Shown here in pieces: positions 1-6,942 of a stretch of DNA of 13,789 nt. Below the pieces are notes generated by a model that was not told the origin of the DNA, searched no databases, and worked only from the letters and a program-made list of their open reading frames with translations. The position numbers were made by a program, and so were the translations under genes. This stretch comes from JBASRP01 sp044866075 (GTDB lineage Bacteria; Actinomycetota; AC-67): contig JBIOTQ010000128.1 of NCBI GenBank assembly GCA_044866075.1, positions 1 to 13,789 of the forward strand, written 5' to 3'. Within the stretch, counting starts at the first letter, position 1, and each line of letters begins with the position of its first letter.

Positions 1-10
1 CTCCGAGGCC

Positions 11-682
11 ATGCGGATCCTGATCGTCGAAGACGAGGAGCGGCTCGCCGACGCCGTCGCGCGCGGCTTGCGCGCGGAGGGGTTCGAGACGGACGTCGTC
101 CACGACGGCCTCGACGGGCTCTGGCGCGCGAAGGAAACGCCCTACGCGGCGATCGTGCTCGACATCCTGTTGCCGGGCATGAACGGGTACAAGGTCTGCG
201 CCGAGCTCCGCGAGGCAGGGGTGTGGACGCCGATCCTGATGCTCACGGCGAAGGATGGAGAGTACGACGAAGCCGAGGCGCTCGACACCGGGGCCGACGA
301 TTACCTCCGCAAGCCGTTCGCGTTCGTCGTGTTGGTGTCACGCCTGCGCGCGCTCATCCGTCGCGGCGCGACGCCGCGTCCCGCCGTGCTCGAGGCCGGC
401 GATCTGTGCTTCGATCCGTCCGACCACACGTGCACGCGCGCCGGCACGACGATCGCGCTGACGCCGCGCGAGGCGGCGGTGCTGGATCACCTGTTGCGCC
501 GCCGCGGACAGGTCGTGTCGAAACTGGAGTTGCTCGACGCCGTCTGGGGCTTCGACTTCGAGGGCGACCCCAACGTCGTCGAGGTGTACGTCGGGTACCT
601 CCGCCGCAAGATCGACAGACCCTTCGGGAAGCAATCGCTCCGGACCGTCCGCGGCGTCGGCTATCAGGTGGTGGACTCATGA
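11..682 (+). CDS. OmpR/PhoB-family DNA-binding response regulator
   Basis: Output half of a two-component system: it should be phosphorylated by the kinase encoded next and then bind DNA as a transcription factor. Receiver domain, residues 1-115: acidic pair E7-D8, phospho-acceptor D51 in the context LDILLPG, switch T79 and conserved K101 before P102-F103. A winged-helix domain fills about 128-223, with the family's TPREAAVLDHL start and the C-terminal RTVRGVGYQV wing motif. At 223 residues it is a full-length family member. ATG at 11 puts the first beta strand (MRILIVEDE) at the N terminus, as usual; only ten bases precede it, so the promoter cannot be judged, though a weak GAGG lies just upstream. 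Its stop overlaps the kinase start by four bases (ATGA). The target genes cannot be read from sequence; autoregulation is common in the family. Confidence 0.96.
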   Translation: MRILIVEDEERLADAVARGLRAEGFETDVVHDGLDGLWRAKETPYAAIVLDILLPGMNGYKVCAELREAGVWTPILMLTAKDGEYDEAEALDTGADDYLRKPFAFVVLVSRLRALIRRGATPRPAVLEAGDLCFDPSDHTCTRAGTTIALTPREAAVLDHLLRRRGQVVSKLELLDAVWGFDFEGDPNVVEVYVGYLRRKIDRPFGKQSLRTVRGVGYQVVDS

Positions 683-2061
683 TGAGCTGGTGGCGCCGCC
701 ACGCAACGGTGCGGCTGCAGACGACCCTCGTCGCCGTCGTTGTCACCGGCGCTGCGCTCTTTCTCGGCGCCTTCGCGGTACTCCGGGCCGTCCGCGGAGA
801 CATTCGGGCCCGGATCGAGAGGCAGGTTGACGACGTCGCCCGTCAGATCGCGAAGCAGGTATCCGCCGGCGCGCAGCCTCGCGGCTTCGTGTTCGCGAGC
901 GCGACGGCCGAAGGGTTCGTCCCTCCGAGCGTCGTCGTCACCGATCTCGACACGGGCGCCGTCGTGTTCGAGATCGAGCCGGGCGTCGCGCTCGAAGATC
1001 CGGCGACGAGCGGGCTGCCGTCGGAGAAGGTCTTCGCCCTCCGCGTCGCACCGCCGGAGGCGGGCCTCGATGCGGCGACCAGCTCGGCCATCACTCGTAC
1101 GCTGACGGTCGAATCCGTCTTCGGGCGGTTCAGGGTGGTCGCGTCGACGCCCTCCTCGATCGTGACGAAGAACACCGCCGCTCTGCAGAACTCGCTCGCG
1201 GCCGGATTCCCGCTGCTCGCGGTTCTCGTCGGTTTCGTGACGTGGCTCCTCACCGGCCGGTCGCTGCAGCCCGTCGAGCGGATCCGCGCGCAGGTCGAGG
1301 AGATCAGCGCGCACACGCTCGACCGACGTGTCCCGGCGCCGGAGACCGAGGACGAGATCGGGCGGCTGGCGCACACGATGAACCGTATGCTCGACCGGCT
1401 CGAGTCCTCGGCGCGCCGGCAGCGCGAGTTCGTCTCGGACGCCTCGCACGAGCTGCGCAGTCCGATGGCGGCGATCCGGTCGCAGCTCGAGGTGGCGCTC
1501 CACGACCACGAGCGCGCGGACTGGATGACCGTCGCGGCGGGGACGCTCGCTGAGAACGAGCGGCTCGAGGCGCTCGTCGACGACCTTCTGACGCTCGCGC
1601 GCCTCGATGAGGGACCCGTCCCAGCCGTCGAGGACGTCGATCTGGAAGATGTCGTCCAGGAGGAGGTGGCGCGCCTCCGCGACGAGCGCGTGCACGACGA
1701 GACCACGCCGGTCCGCGTGTGCGCGAATCGAGAACAGATCGGACGGGCGCTGCGCAATCTGCTCGAGAACGCGACACGCTTCGCGCGCGGCCGGATCGAC
1801 GTTCGGCTGTCCGCCGAGGAGGGGAGCGCGACCCTCGCGGTGTCCGACGACGGGCCCGGCATCCCCGAGGCAGATCGCCAACGCGTCTTCGAGCGGTTCA
1901 CCCGTCTCGACGAGGGGCGAGCCCGCAGCGACGGCGGCGTGGGCCTCGGCCTCGCGCTCGTCCGCGCGATCGCGACCGCGCACTGCGGCTCCGCCGAGGC
2001 GACGGCGGCCGATGGTGGGGGGGCGCGTCTCGTGATGCGTCTGCCGCGCGCGGCCGAGTAG
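679..2061 (+). CDS. HAMP-domain sensor histidine kinase (OmpR-partner type)
   Basis: Membrane sensor kinase, 460 residues, cognate to the regulator just upstream (translational coupling by ATGA). Order: membrane helix about 14-36; extracytoplasmic sensor region about 40-172 with no recognised fold; second helix about 173-193; HAMP about 194-247; HisKA with phospho-acceptor H257 in SDASHELRSP; HATPase_c with N box N360-LLEN, G1 box DDGPGI (390-395) and G2 box GVGLGLALV (420-428). All catalytic motifs are intact. Start at 679; a second in-frame ATG at 682 is equally possible. The reading frame stays open upstream to 223, but that stretch is the antisense-like shadow of the regulator. A run of seven G (2017-2023) lies near the end within a Gly-Gly-Gly stretch. 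The stimulus is unknown. Confidence 0.95.
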   Translation: MMSWWRRHATVRLQTTLVAVVVTGAALFLGAFAVLRAVRGDIRARIERQVDDVARQIAKQVSAGAQPRGFVFASATAEGFVPPSVVVTDLDTGAVVFEIEPGVALEDPATSGLPSEKVFALRVAPPEAGLDAATSSAITRTLTVESVFGRFRVVASTPSSIVTKNTAALQNSLAAGFPLLAVLVGFVTWLLTGRSLQPVERIRAQVEEISAHTLDRRVPAPETEDEIGRLAHTMNRMLDRLESSARRQREFVSDASHELRSPMAAIRSQLEVALHDHERADWMTVAAGTLAENERLEALVDDLLTLARLDEGPVPAVEDVDLEDVVQEEVARLRDERVHDETTPVRVCANREQIGRALRNLLENATRFARGRIDVRLSAEEGSATLAVSDDGPGIPEADRQRVFERFTRLDEGRARSDGGVGLGLALVRAIATAHCGSAEATAADGGGARLVMRLPRAAE

Positions 2062-2064
2062 CAT
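2059..2064 (+). promoter_or_regulatory. Putative -10 element for a leaderless dienelactone hydrolase mRNA
   Basis: TAGCAT lies six bases before the GTG at 2071, so transcription would begin at or next to the start codon. The hexamer includes the TAG stop of the kinase gene. No Shine-Dalgarno sequence precedes the GTG. There is no good -35 match at 17-18 bases. The same spacing is seen before the MarR and helicase genes. Four of six bases match TATAAT. Confidence 0.35.
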
Positions 2065-2070
2065 CCCCGC

Positions 2071-2793
2071 GTGCGCACCGGGACGATCACCCTCTCCACC
2101 GCGGACGGCCCGATGGCCCTCTACGAAGCCGTCCCGGCCGACGCCCGCGCCGCGGTCATCGTGATCCAGGAAGCCTACGGCGTGAACGACTACATCGAAC
2201 GCGTGACGCGCGATCTGGCCGACGCCGGATATCACGCGGTCGCGCCGCATCTCTACCACCGCACCGGCGGCGAGATCGTGCCGTACGACGACATCCCGAA
2301 AGCCGTCGAGATGATCGGCACGCTCGACGACGACAAGGAGCTGATCGACGTCGACGCGGCGATCCGGCACCTTCGAGACGCCGGTTTCGCGGATCGCTCA
2401 ATCGGAATCGTCGGGTTCTGCATGGGCGGGCGGGTGACATTCCTCACGGTCGCGCGGCGCGCGATCGCCGCGGGGGTCGGCTTCTACGGCGGCGCGATCG
2501 TCCCCGGCTGGCCGCCGAAATTCGCGGCTCTGATCGGAGAGTCGGCGACGCTCAAGGCGCCGTGGCTCGGGCTGTTCGGAGACCGCGACCCGTCGATCCC
2601 CGTCGAACAAGTCGAGGAGCTTCGCACCGCGCTGAAGGCGGCCCCGGTCGAGACGGAGATCGTCCGGTACCCCGAGGCCGGCCACGGGTTCCACAGCTCA
2701 TCCCGAGCCTCGTTCGTCCGCGACGCCGCCGCGGACGCGTGGCGCCGCACGCTCGATTGGTTCGCACGCCACCTCGGCTCGCCGGCCGGTTAA
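2071..2793 (+). CDS. Dienelactone hydrolase family alpha/beta hydrolase
   Basis: Predicted cytoplasmic alpha/beta hydrolase of the dienelactone hydrolase (carboxymethylenebutenolidase) family, which opens dienelactone to maleylacetate in chlorocatechol breakdown; many members act on other lactones or esters. At 240 residues it has the usual length. The Cys-Asp-His triad is complete: nucleophile C117 in GFCMGG, D171 in FGDRDP, H205 in AGHGF. E34 (QEAYG) fits the family's conserved Glu that holds the resting cysteine. There is no signal peptide. The GTG start sits nine bases after the kinase stop with no Shine-Dalgarno but with TAGCAT correctly placed for a leaderless message. No other aromatic-degradation gene is nearby, so the substrate is open. 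It may still be co-transcribed with the two-component genes. Confidence 0.9.
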   Translation: MRTGTITLSTADGPMALYEAVPADARAAVIVIQEAYGVNDYIERVTRDLADAGYHAVAPHLYHRTGGEIVPYDDIPKAVEMIGTLDDDKELIDVDAAIRHLRDAGFADRSIGIVGFCMGGRVTFLTVARRAIAAGVGFYGGAIVPGWPPKFAALIGESATLKAPWLGLFGDRDPSIPVEQVEELRTALKAAPVETEIVRYPEAGHGFHSSSRASFVRDAAADAWRRTLDWFARHLGSPAG

Positions 2794-2801
2794 TACGGCC
2801 G
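2783..2801. terminator. GC hairpin spanning convergent gene ends, possible bidirectional terminator
   Basis: CGGCCG (2783-2788) and CGGCCG (2796-2801) pair as a six-base stem around the loop GTTAATA. The loop carries the TAA of the hydrolase gene, and the hairpin ends one base before the reverse-strand receiver stop (2802-2804). There is no T-tract on either side, so it is not a classic intrinsic terminator. Its position between two convergent genes is the main argument. Confidence 0.35.
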
Positions 2802-3185
2802 TCAGGTGAGTTCCTCGCCAAGGGCGTTCTGCACGACGTTGAGGAGTTCCTCGGCGGTGAACGGCTTGCGTACGTATCCGCGAACCCCACGCTCCAACGC
2901 TAGCCGCGACACGGCCGAAGGCGTCGAGTGCGCGGACACCATCACGACGGGAAGGGCCGGGAACAATCCCTTGTCCGACAGGGTCTCCAAGACCTGCCAC
3001 CCCTCCATGTCCGGCAGCCGCAGGTCGAGGAGCATCACGTCGATCGGCTCGTCCTCGATGATCTTCAGGGCTTGTTCGCCGGTCGACGCCTCGACGACCT
3101 GGACCTGCGTCTTCGACAGGAACATGAGCCGCGTCATCAGACGCAGATCGTCTTCGTCTTCGACGACGAGGATGTTGCGCGTCAC
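2802..3185 (-). CDS. Single-domain (CheY-like) response regulator
   Basis: Stand-alone receiver of 127 residues with no output domain. Acidic pocket E9-D10-E11, phospho-acceptor D54 in LLDLRLPD, switch S84 in VMVSAH and conserved K107 before P108-F109 are all present; the chain stops about 20 residues after the Lys. The GTG at 3185 overlaps the kinase stop (GTGA), so the pair is translationally coupled. The frame stays open further upstream, but that stretch is Arg/Ala-rich and lies inside the kinase gene. Without an effector domain it must act by protein contact, as a phosphate sink, or in a phosphorelay; this is inference. Its stop faces the hydrolase gene nine bases away. Confidence 0.93.
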   Translation of the reverse strand: MTRNILVVEDEDDLRLMTRLMFLSKTQVQVVEASTGEQALKIIEDEPIDVMLLDLRLPDMEGWQVLETLSDKGLFPALPVVMVSAHSTPSAVSRLALERGVRGYVRKPFTAEELLNVVQNALGEELT

Positions 3186-4963
3186 GACGCGTCCCCGGCG
3201 TCGCCGTCCGCGTCCAGCTCGGTCTTGAGCGCGAGCACGAAGCGCGCGCCGTGCGGCTGCGCCTCCTCGTACCACGCGTCGCCGCCGAAAGCCTGGACGA
3301 GGTTGCGGACGATCGCGAGCCCGAGGCCCGACCCTTGCACGCCGGCGGTGCCGCTGCCTCGGACGAACGGCTCGAAGATGTGCGCGCGCACGTCGTCGGG
3401 AACGCCGGGCCCGTCGTCGGACACGACGATCATCGCCATGTGGTCGTCCGCGCGCGCGTCGATGCGAACGTTTGGACCGCCGTACTTGTAAGCGTTGGTG
3501 ACGAGGTTCGTGACGATCTGCTCGAGCCGTAGCGGATCGGCGATCACCATGGTGTCGGCGGGCACGTCGACCGTGAGGGTGTGCTCATCCGACGTAGCGA
3601 CGCCGTCGAGCGCCTGCTTCACCGCCGCCGAGAGCGAGGTCGGCAGCGTGAAGACTTTCAACTTGCGTTGCTCGAGCTGTGCCAGGTCGAGCAGGTTGTT
3701 GATCAACAGGCGCATACGCAGCGCGTGACGGTGGATCGTGTCGAGGGCAATCGAGAGCTGCTGCGTCGGCATCTGCGACGGATCGCCGGACAGCATCGAC
3801 GAGAACCCGAGGATCGCGGTCAGCGGCGTCCGCAGCTCGTGCGCCGCGTTCGCGATGAACTCCCGCCGCGCGACGTCGAGCCGTTGCAGCTCTTCCGTCA
3901 AGCGCACGCGGTCGAGCCCAAGGCCGATCTCGGTCGCGTACTCGGTGACGAGCTGGATCTCCTCCGAACCGAAAAGCTGGATGTAGGGCCCGGAGAGGAC
4001 GACGAGCGTCGCCAGACCGATCTCGGTGCGCACCGGCGCGACGATCGCCAGCCCACTCGGGCCGGCCAACTTCACCGTCGCCGCTCGCTCGGTCGCTCGC
4101 AGCCGCGCCGCCATCTCGCACGCCTCGTCGTGCGGCATGCCGGCTGAGGCCAGGACGTTCAGCCTTTCCGTTGCGATGAACCCCGCGTCTCCGCCCACCA
4201 GCCGTTGCGCCCAGTCGAGGGCGCGCGCCGCCAGCGTCGGCCGGTCGGGTGCAAACATCACGAGATCGCGCGACGCGCGCAGCGCTTGCGTCTCCGGTGC
4301 GCGCCAGATGCGGCGCAGCCACCGCGGGGGAGCGATCGCGATCTGGAGCGCGGGGATCAAGGCCACCGCGGCCGCCTGGGTCGCCACCGTCACGGTCGAG
4401 CTCGCCTCCGACCCCGCGGCGATCGCCACGACGAGGAGCGCGATGATCAGTCCGTAGCCGATCGACAGGGAGCGCAGCCGCGCGCGCTGAACCGTGGGCC
4501 GCTCACGGGACACGATCCAGAACCGCACGACGGGCTCGACGACCATGAGCCCCCACAACCCGATCAACGTCAACGTCGCAGCCGCGTCCACGCCCTCGAG
4601 GCGCGGCGTGCTTTCGTGCGGGATCCGCGCCCAGATCGCGAACGCCGCCGCGCCGGCCGACGCGAGCAGCGCGCCGATCCGCCAGAGGCGGGCGAGCGGC
4701 AGATAACGATTGCGGAACTCCAGCATGAGGTAGCCCGATCCCATGAAGGTCACGACCGCGATGTCGGAGAGGATCCCGTTGCGATAGTCGGTCGGCTCAC
4801 CGAGGCGGCCGAGGACCGCGGTGACGGCCAGGAGGACCAGCGCTCCGGCGAGAGTCGCCCGCAGCGCGTCCCTTTCGAGCCACCAGCGCCGGATGGCCGA
4901 GAGGGCCACGACGACGAAGCCGGCGGCGGAGACGTTCCGGAGGATCTCGGCGGCGTCGTTCAT
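3182..4963 (-). CDS. Multi-pass membrane histidine kinase with GAF-like region
   Basis: Sensor kinase of about 593 residues. The N terminus has roughly seven hydrophobic helices (about 11-25, 36-54, 65-82, 95-112, 127-148, 167-184, 192-211) with short loops, suggesting a membrane-embedded sensor rather than a periplasmic domain. Residues about 235-350 look GAF-like (weak). Then HisKA with H375 in ANAAHELRTP, N box NLVTNAYKY (486-494), G1 box DDGPG (516-520) and G2 box GSGLGLAIV (544-552). All catalytic motifs are intact. GTG at 4969 in the same frame is an alternative start; ATG at 4963 is preferred because CACAAT (4977-4972) would place the transcript start beside it. It is the first gene of a pair with the receiver. 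Just upstream on the same strand, 50 bases away, ends the USP-Rieske gene, so read-through from the redox genes is possible. Confidence 0.92.
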   Translation of the reverse strand: MNDAAEILRNVSAAGFVVVALSAIRRWWLERDALRATLAGALVLLAVTAVLGRLGEPTDYRNGILSDIAVVTFMGSGYLMLEFRNRYLPLARLWRIGALLASAGAAAFAIWARIPHESTPRLEGVDAAATLTLIGLWGLMVVEPVVRFWIVSRERPTVQRARLRSLSIGYGLIIALLVVAIAAGSEASSTVTVATQAAAVALIPALQIAIAPPRWLRRIWRAPETQALRASRDLVMFAPDRPTLAARALDWAQRLVGGDAGFIATERLNVLASAGMPHDEACEMAARLRATERAATVKLAGPSGLAIVAPVRTEIGLATLVVLSGPYIQLFGSEEIQLVTEYATEIGLGLDRVRLTEELQRLDVARREFIANAAHELRTPLTAILGFSSMLSGDPSQMPTQQLSIALDTIHRHALRMRLLINNLLDLAQLEQRKLKVFTLPTSLSAAVKQALDGVATSDEHTLTVDVPADTMVIADPLRLEQIVTNLVTNAYKYGGPNVRIDARADDHMAMIVVSDDGPGVPDDVRAHIFEPFVRGSGTAGVQGSGLGLAIVRNLVQAFGGDAWYEEAQPHGARFVLALKTELDADGDAGDAS

Positions 4964-4971
4964 CGCCACTC

Positions 4972-4977
4972 ATTGTG
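4972..4977 (-). promoter_or_regulatory. Putative -10 element for the multi-pass kinase gene
   Basis: On the minus strand CACAAT ends eight bases before the ATG at 4963, giving a message with a leader of about two bases or none. No Shine-Dalgarno and no convincing -35 are seen. If real, the kinase/receiver pair has its own promoter in addition to any read-through. Confidence 0.25.
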
Positions 4978-5013
4978 CCCAGCCGGAGCAAGCTCACGCA
5001 TGAAAGAGAGGAC

Positions 5014-6060
5014 TCAGCCGGGGATTTCCTCGCGGTCCAGTCCGGTTTTCGCGGGGCCTTGGAGCAGTTCGCCCTCTTTCGTGTAGCGCGAGCCGTGGCA
5101 CGGGCAGTCCCAGGTGGACTCGAAGGCGTTCCAGTCGACCGTGCACCCCATGTGCGCGCAACGCGGGGAGAGGGCTACGAGCGTGCCGTCGAGGTTCCGG
5201 TAGGCGGCGATCTTTTTCCCGTCGACGTTGACGAGACCCCCCATGCCCGGCCCGAGGTCGTCCAGCGTCCGGTCGACGGTCTTCGCGATCAGCACGTCGG
5301 TCGGAGCGCGGTGCATCACTTGAGTCGGCACGGACCCGAGCATGCGGCGCGCGCCGGTCATCCCGCGGTTCCCGACCACGATCAGATCGAGCTCCTCTTC
5401 CGCTTCGGCGACCTTGCAGATCTCGTCGGCCGGCTCCCCGATCACGATCCGCGACTGCACGCCGAGCGCACGCGGCTTCGTCTTGAGCGTCTGCTCCAGC
5501 ACGATCGCGCCGACGATCTCGTCGCCGGCGACGTACACGACGGTCACGCCGATGCGGAACATCATCCCGAGGTCGAACGCCTTGCGCGCGGCCTCGGCGG
5601 CGGTGGGGGAGCCGTCGGTGCCGACGAGGATGCGTTTGTAGATGCCGTCCTCGGCCGGCGCCTCCTCCTCTTCGGTCGTGAAAACGATGAGCACATCGCA
5701 CGGCGCGCCGGTCGCGATGCGCTCGGGGATGGGACCGAGACGGAAACGCCGCGCTTTCCCCATCCCCACGTTGCCGATCACGATCAGGTCCGCCTCGTGC
5801 TCGCTCGCCAGGTCGACGATGACCTTCTCCGGGGCTCCTTCGCGGAACTGGGGAACCGCTTTCACGCCGGCGCCTTCGACGCGCGCGGAGGCCTCCGCGA
5901 GGATCTTCTCCGCGGCGTAGTCGTGCAGCCCGATGTTCGAAGTCGCGCACACGATCACGAGCTGCCCCTCGACATGCTTCGCCAGGCGCGTCGCCTTGTC
6001 CAGCGCCCGCGTCGCGGTCTCGGACCCGTCGGTCCCGACGACGATCGTCCGGTAGCCCAT
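5014..6060 (-). CDS. Tandem universal stress protein fused to a Rieske [2Fe-2S] domain
   Basis: Predicted cytoplasmic 348-residue protein with three domains. USP domain 1, about 2-127: VVGTDGS start and glycine loop G96-x2-G99-x9-G109, followed by Pro where Ser/Thr is usual. USP domain 2, about 141-262: ILVGTDGS start and loop GNRGMTGARRMLGS with Ser retained. USP glycine loops typically bind ATP. Rieske domain, about 270-348: box 1 C301-A-H303-x2-C306 and box 2 C319-P-C321-H322. C301, H303, C319 and H322 are the cluster ligands; C306 and C321 match the disulfide pair of the cytochrome bc-type class. The Rieske part resembles the C-terminal module found on some FAD-dependent oxidoreductases, but no flavin domain is present. 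There is no signal peptide or membrane helix. The ATG lies one base after the stop of the cupredoxin gene, with GGTGAG five bases upstream. Function as a redox-responsive stress protein is inference. Confidence 0.93.
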   Translation of the reverse strand: MGYRTIVVGTDGSETATRALDKATRLAKHVEGQLVIVCATSNIGLHDYAAEKILAEASARVEGAGVKAVPQFREGAPEKVIVDLASEHEADLIVIGNVGMGKARRFRLGPIPERIATGAPCDVLIVFTTEEEEAPAEDGIYKRILVGTDGSPTAAEAARKAFDLGMMFRIGVTVVYVAGDEIVGAIVLEQTLKTKPRALGVQSRIVIGEPADEICKVAEAEEELDLIVVGNRGMTGARRMLGSVPTQVMHRAPTDVLIAKTVDRTLDDLGPGMGGLVNVDGKKIAAYRNLDGTLVALSPRCAHMGCTVDWNAFESTWDCPCHGSRYTKEGELLQGPAKTGLDREEIPG

Positions 6061-6061
6061 C

Positions 6062-6859
6062 TCAGCTCACCGTCAGCGTGCCGGTCATCGTCGTCGGATG
6101 CACATCGCACCGGAAGAAGTAGCTCCCGGCCTCGAGCGCATTGATCGAGTAGATCTCGGTCGCCGGCCCCGCGAAGATCTTCCCCTTGAAGATGTCGTCG
6201 GTCGCCGAGGCGTTGGTGTAGAGCGACACGTTGTGCAGGACCCCGGCGTCGGCGTTCCGGAACCGGATCGAGAACGCTCGGCCAGCCGATCCGGCGACGG
6301 TCTTCGTGAGGAAGACGCTGCCCTTCGCCTCGATCCGGACGACCGTGCCGGACGGCTCCGCGACGGGCACGGCCTCACCCGGCTGAAGCCCGAGTGTCGG
6401 CTTCACCACCATCAGGTACAAGATGAAGGCCAGACCGACGAACCCCACCCAGGTGATCGTGAGCGGCCTGCGATTCCGAAGGACCGAGTCGAACTGCTCG
6501 GGCGTAACGGCCTTCGACCCCTCGGCGACGGCCCGCGTGATGAAGCGCACCTTCTGGTAGTAGGGGCGCGCCATGAAGTACATCGCCATGGACACGACGA
6601 CGAGCGTGCCGAGCGCCGCCCAGATCCATCCGAAGGACCACCAGTCCCGCATGAACCCCGCGACGATCCCGCCGGCGAGAAGAACGGCCAGCGAGATGTA
6701 CATCGGCATGACCGTGCGGCCGGAGATGTCGAGCAGCGCGTTGATGCGCGAGGGTTCGCGCTCGCTGCGGAGCCGAAGCGCTACCGCGATCGACACGCCG
6801 TGGACGGCGAGGAAACCGAACACGCCGGCGATGTGGACGAAGACCCACCACTCGTACAT
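6062..6859 (-). CDS. Four-helix membrane protein with C-terminal type-1 copper cupredoxin domain
   Basis: Membrane-anchored copper protein of 265 residues. Helices at about 5-27, 50-70, 77-97 and 133-153. The positively charged loops (28-49 and 98-132) should be cytoplasmic, so N terminus and C-terminal domain both face outside. The membrane part resembles DUF2269-like proteins (VHIAGVFGFLAVHG); this call is tentative. The cupredoxin domain, about 165-265, keeps all four type-1 copper ligands: H209 (GVLHNV), C251, H254 and M258 in CDVHPTTM. Type-1 copper proteins carry single electrons, so a role as a membrane-bound electron carrier or redox sensor is likely but inferred. It is the first gene of the unit with USP-Rieske (one-base gap). 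No Shine-Dalgarno is seen; TAGTCT lies nine bases before the ATG. Confidence 0.9.
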   Translation of the reverse strand: MYEWWVFVHIAGVFGFLAVHGVSIAVALRLRSEREPSRINALLDISGRTVMPMYISLAVLLAGGIVAGFMRDWWSFGWIWAALGTLVVVSMAMYFMARPYYQKVRFITRAVAEGSKAVTPEQFDSVLRNRRPLTITWVGFVGLAFILYLMVVKPTLGLQPGEAVPVAEPSGTVVRIEAKGSVFLTKTVAGSAGRAFSIRFRNADAGVLHNVSLYTNASATDDIFKGKIFAGPATEIYSINALEAGSYFFRCDVHPTTMTGTLTVS

Positions 6860-6868
6860 GCGCCCGGC

Positions 6869-6874
6869 AGACTA
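6869..6874 (-). promoter_or_regulatory. Weak -10 candidate for the cupredoxin/USP-Rieske unit
   Basis: TAGTCT on the minus strand, nine bases before the ATG at 6859, is the only -10-like hexamer close to the start. No clear -35 is seen. It would give a leader of about two bases. The call rests mainly on the absence of a Shine-Dalgarno and on the similar arrangement at other first genes here. Confidence 0.22.
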
Positions 6875-6919
6875 GGTGCCCACCGCCTCTCGATTCCACA
6901 CGGGTGGCCGGTTATGCGT

Positions 6920-6939
6920 CAGGGGGGCTGGTACCCCTG
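6920..6939 (-). terminator. Hairpin just after the ABC permease stop
   Basis: CAGGGG (6920-6925) pairs with CCCCTG (6934-6939), a six-base stem with an eight-base loop, starting three bases past the permease stop on the minus strand. There is no U-run, so it may only slow polymerase or protect the 3' end. Its place between the exporter genes and the cupredoxin gene supports a transcription boundary. Confidence 0.35.
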
Positions 6940-6942
6940 TTG

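Noticed and set aside
2017..2023. Run of seven G near the end of the first kinase as a phase-variable tract
   Set aside because: It encodes part of a Gly-Gly-Gly turn just before the last ATPase strand, the frame is intact, and seven bases is short for slippage in this GC context; at most a place to check for sequencing error.
664..2370. Long open frame of 568 codons on the minus strand opposite the first histidine kinase
   Set aside because: It is antisense to a kinase with all motifs intact, its translation is Arg/Asp/Gly-rich with no domain, and such shadows are expected in GC-rich DNA with few AT-rich stops.
3186..3275. N-terminal extension of the stand-alone receiver by 30 codons
   Set aside because: The extra stretch is Arg/Ala-rich and lies inside the kinase gene; the GTG at 3185 gives the canonical receiver N terminus and a GTGA overlap.
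4975..6144. Plus-strand open frame of 389 codons opposite the USP-Rieske gene
   Set aside because: The opposite strand carries an unmistakable USP-USP-Rieske protein; the plus-strand translation is low-complexity Arg/His/Asp with no motif.
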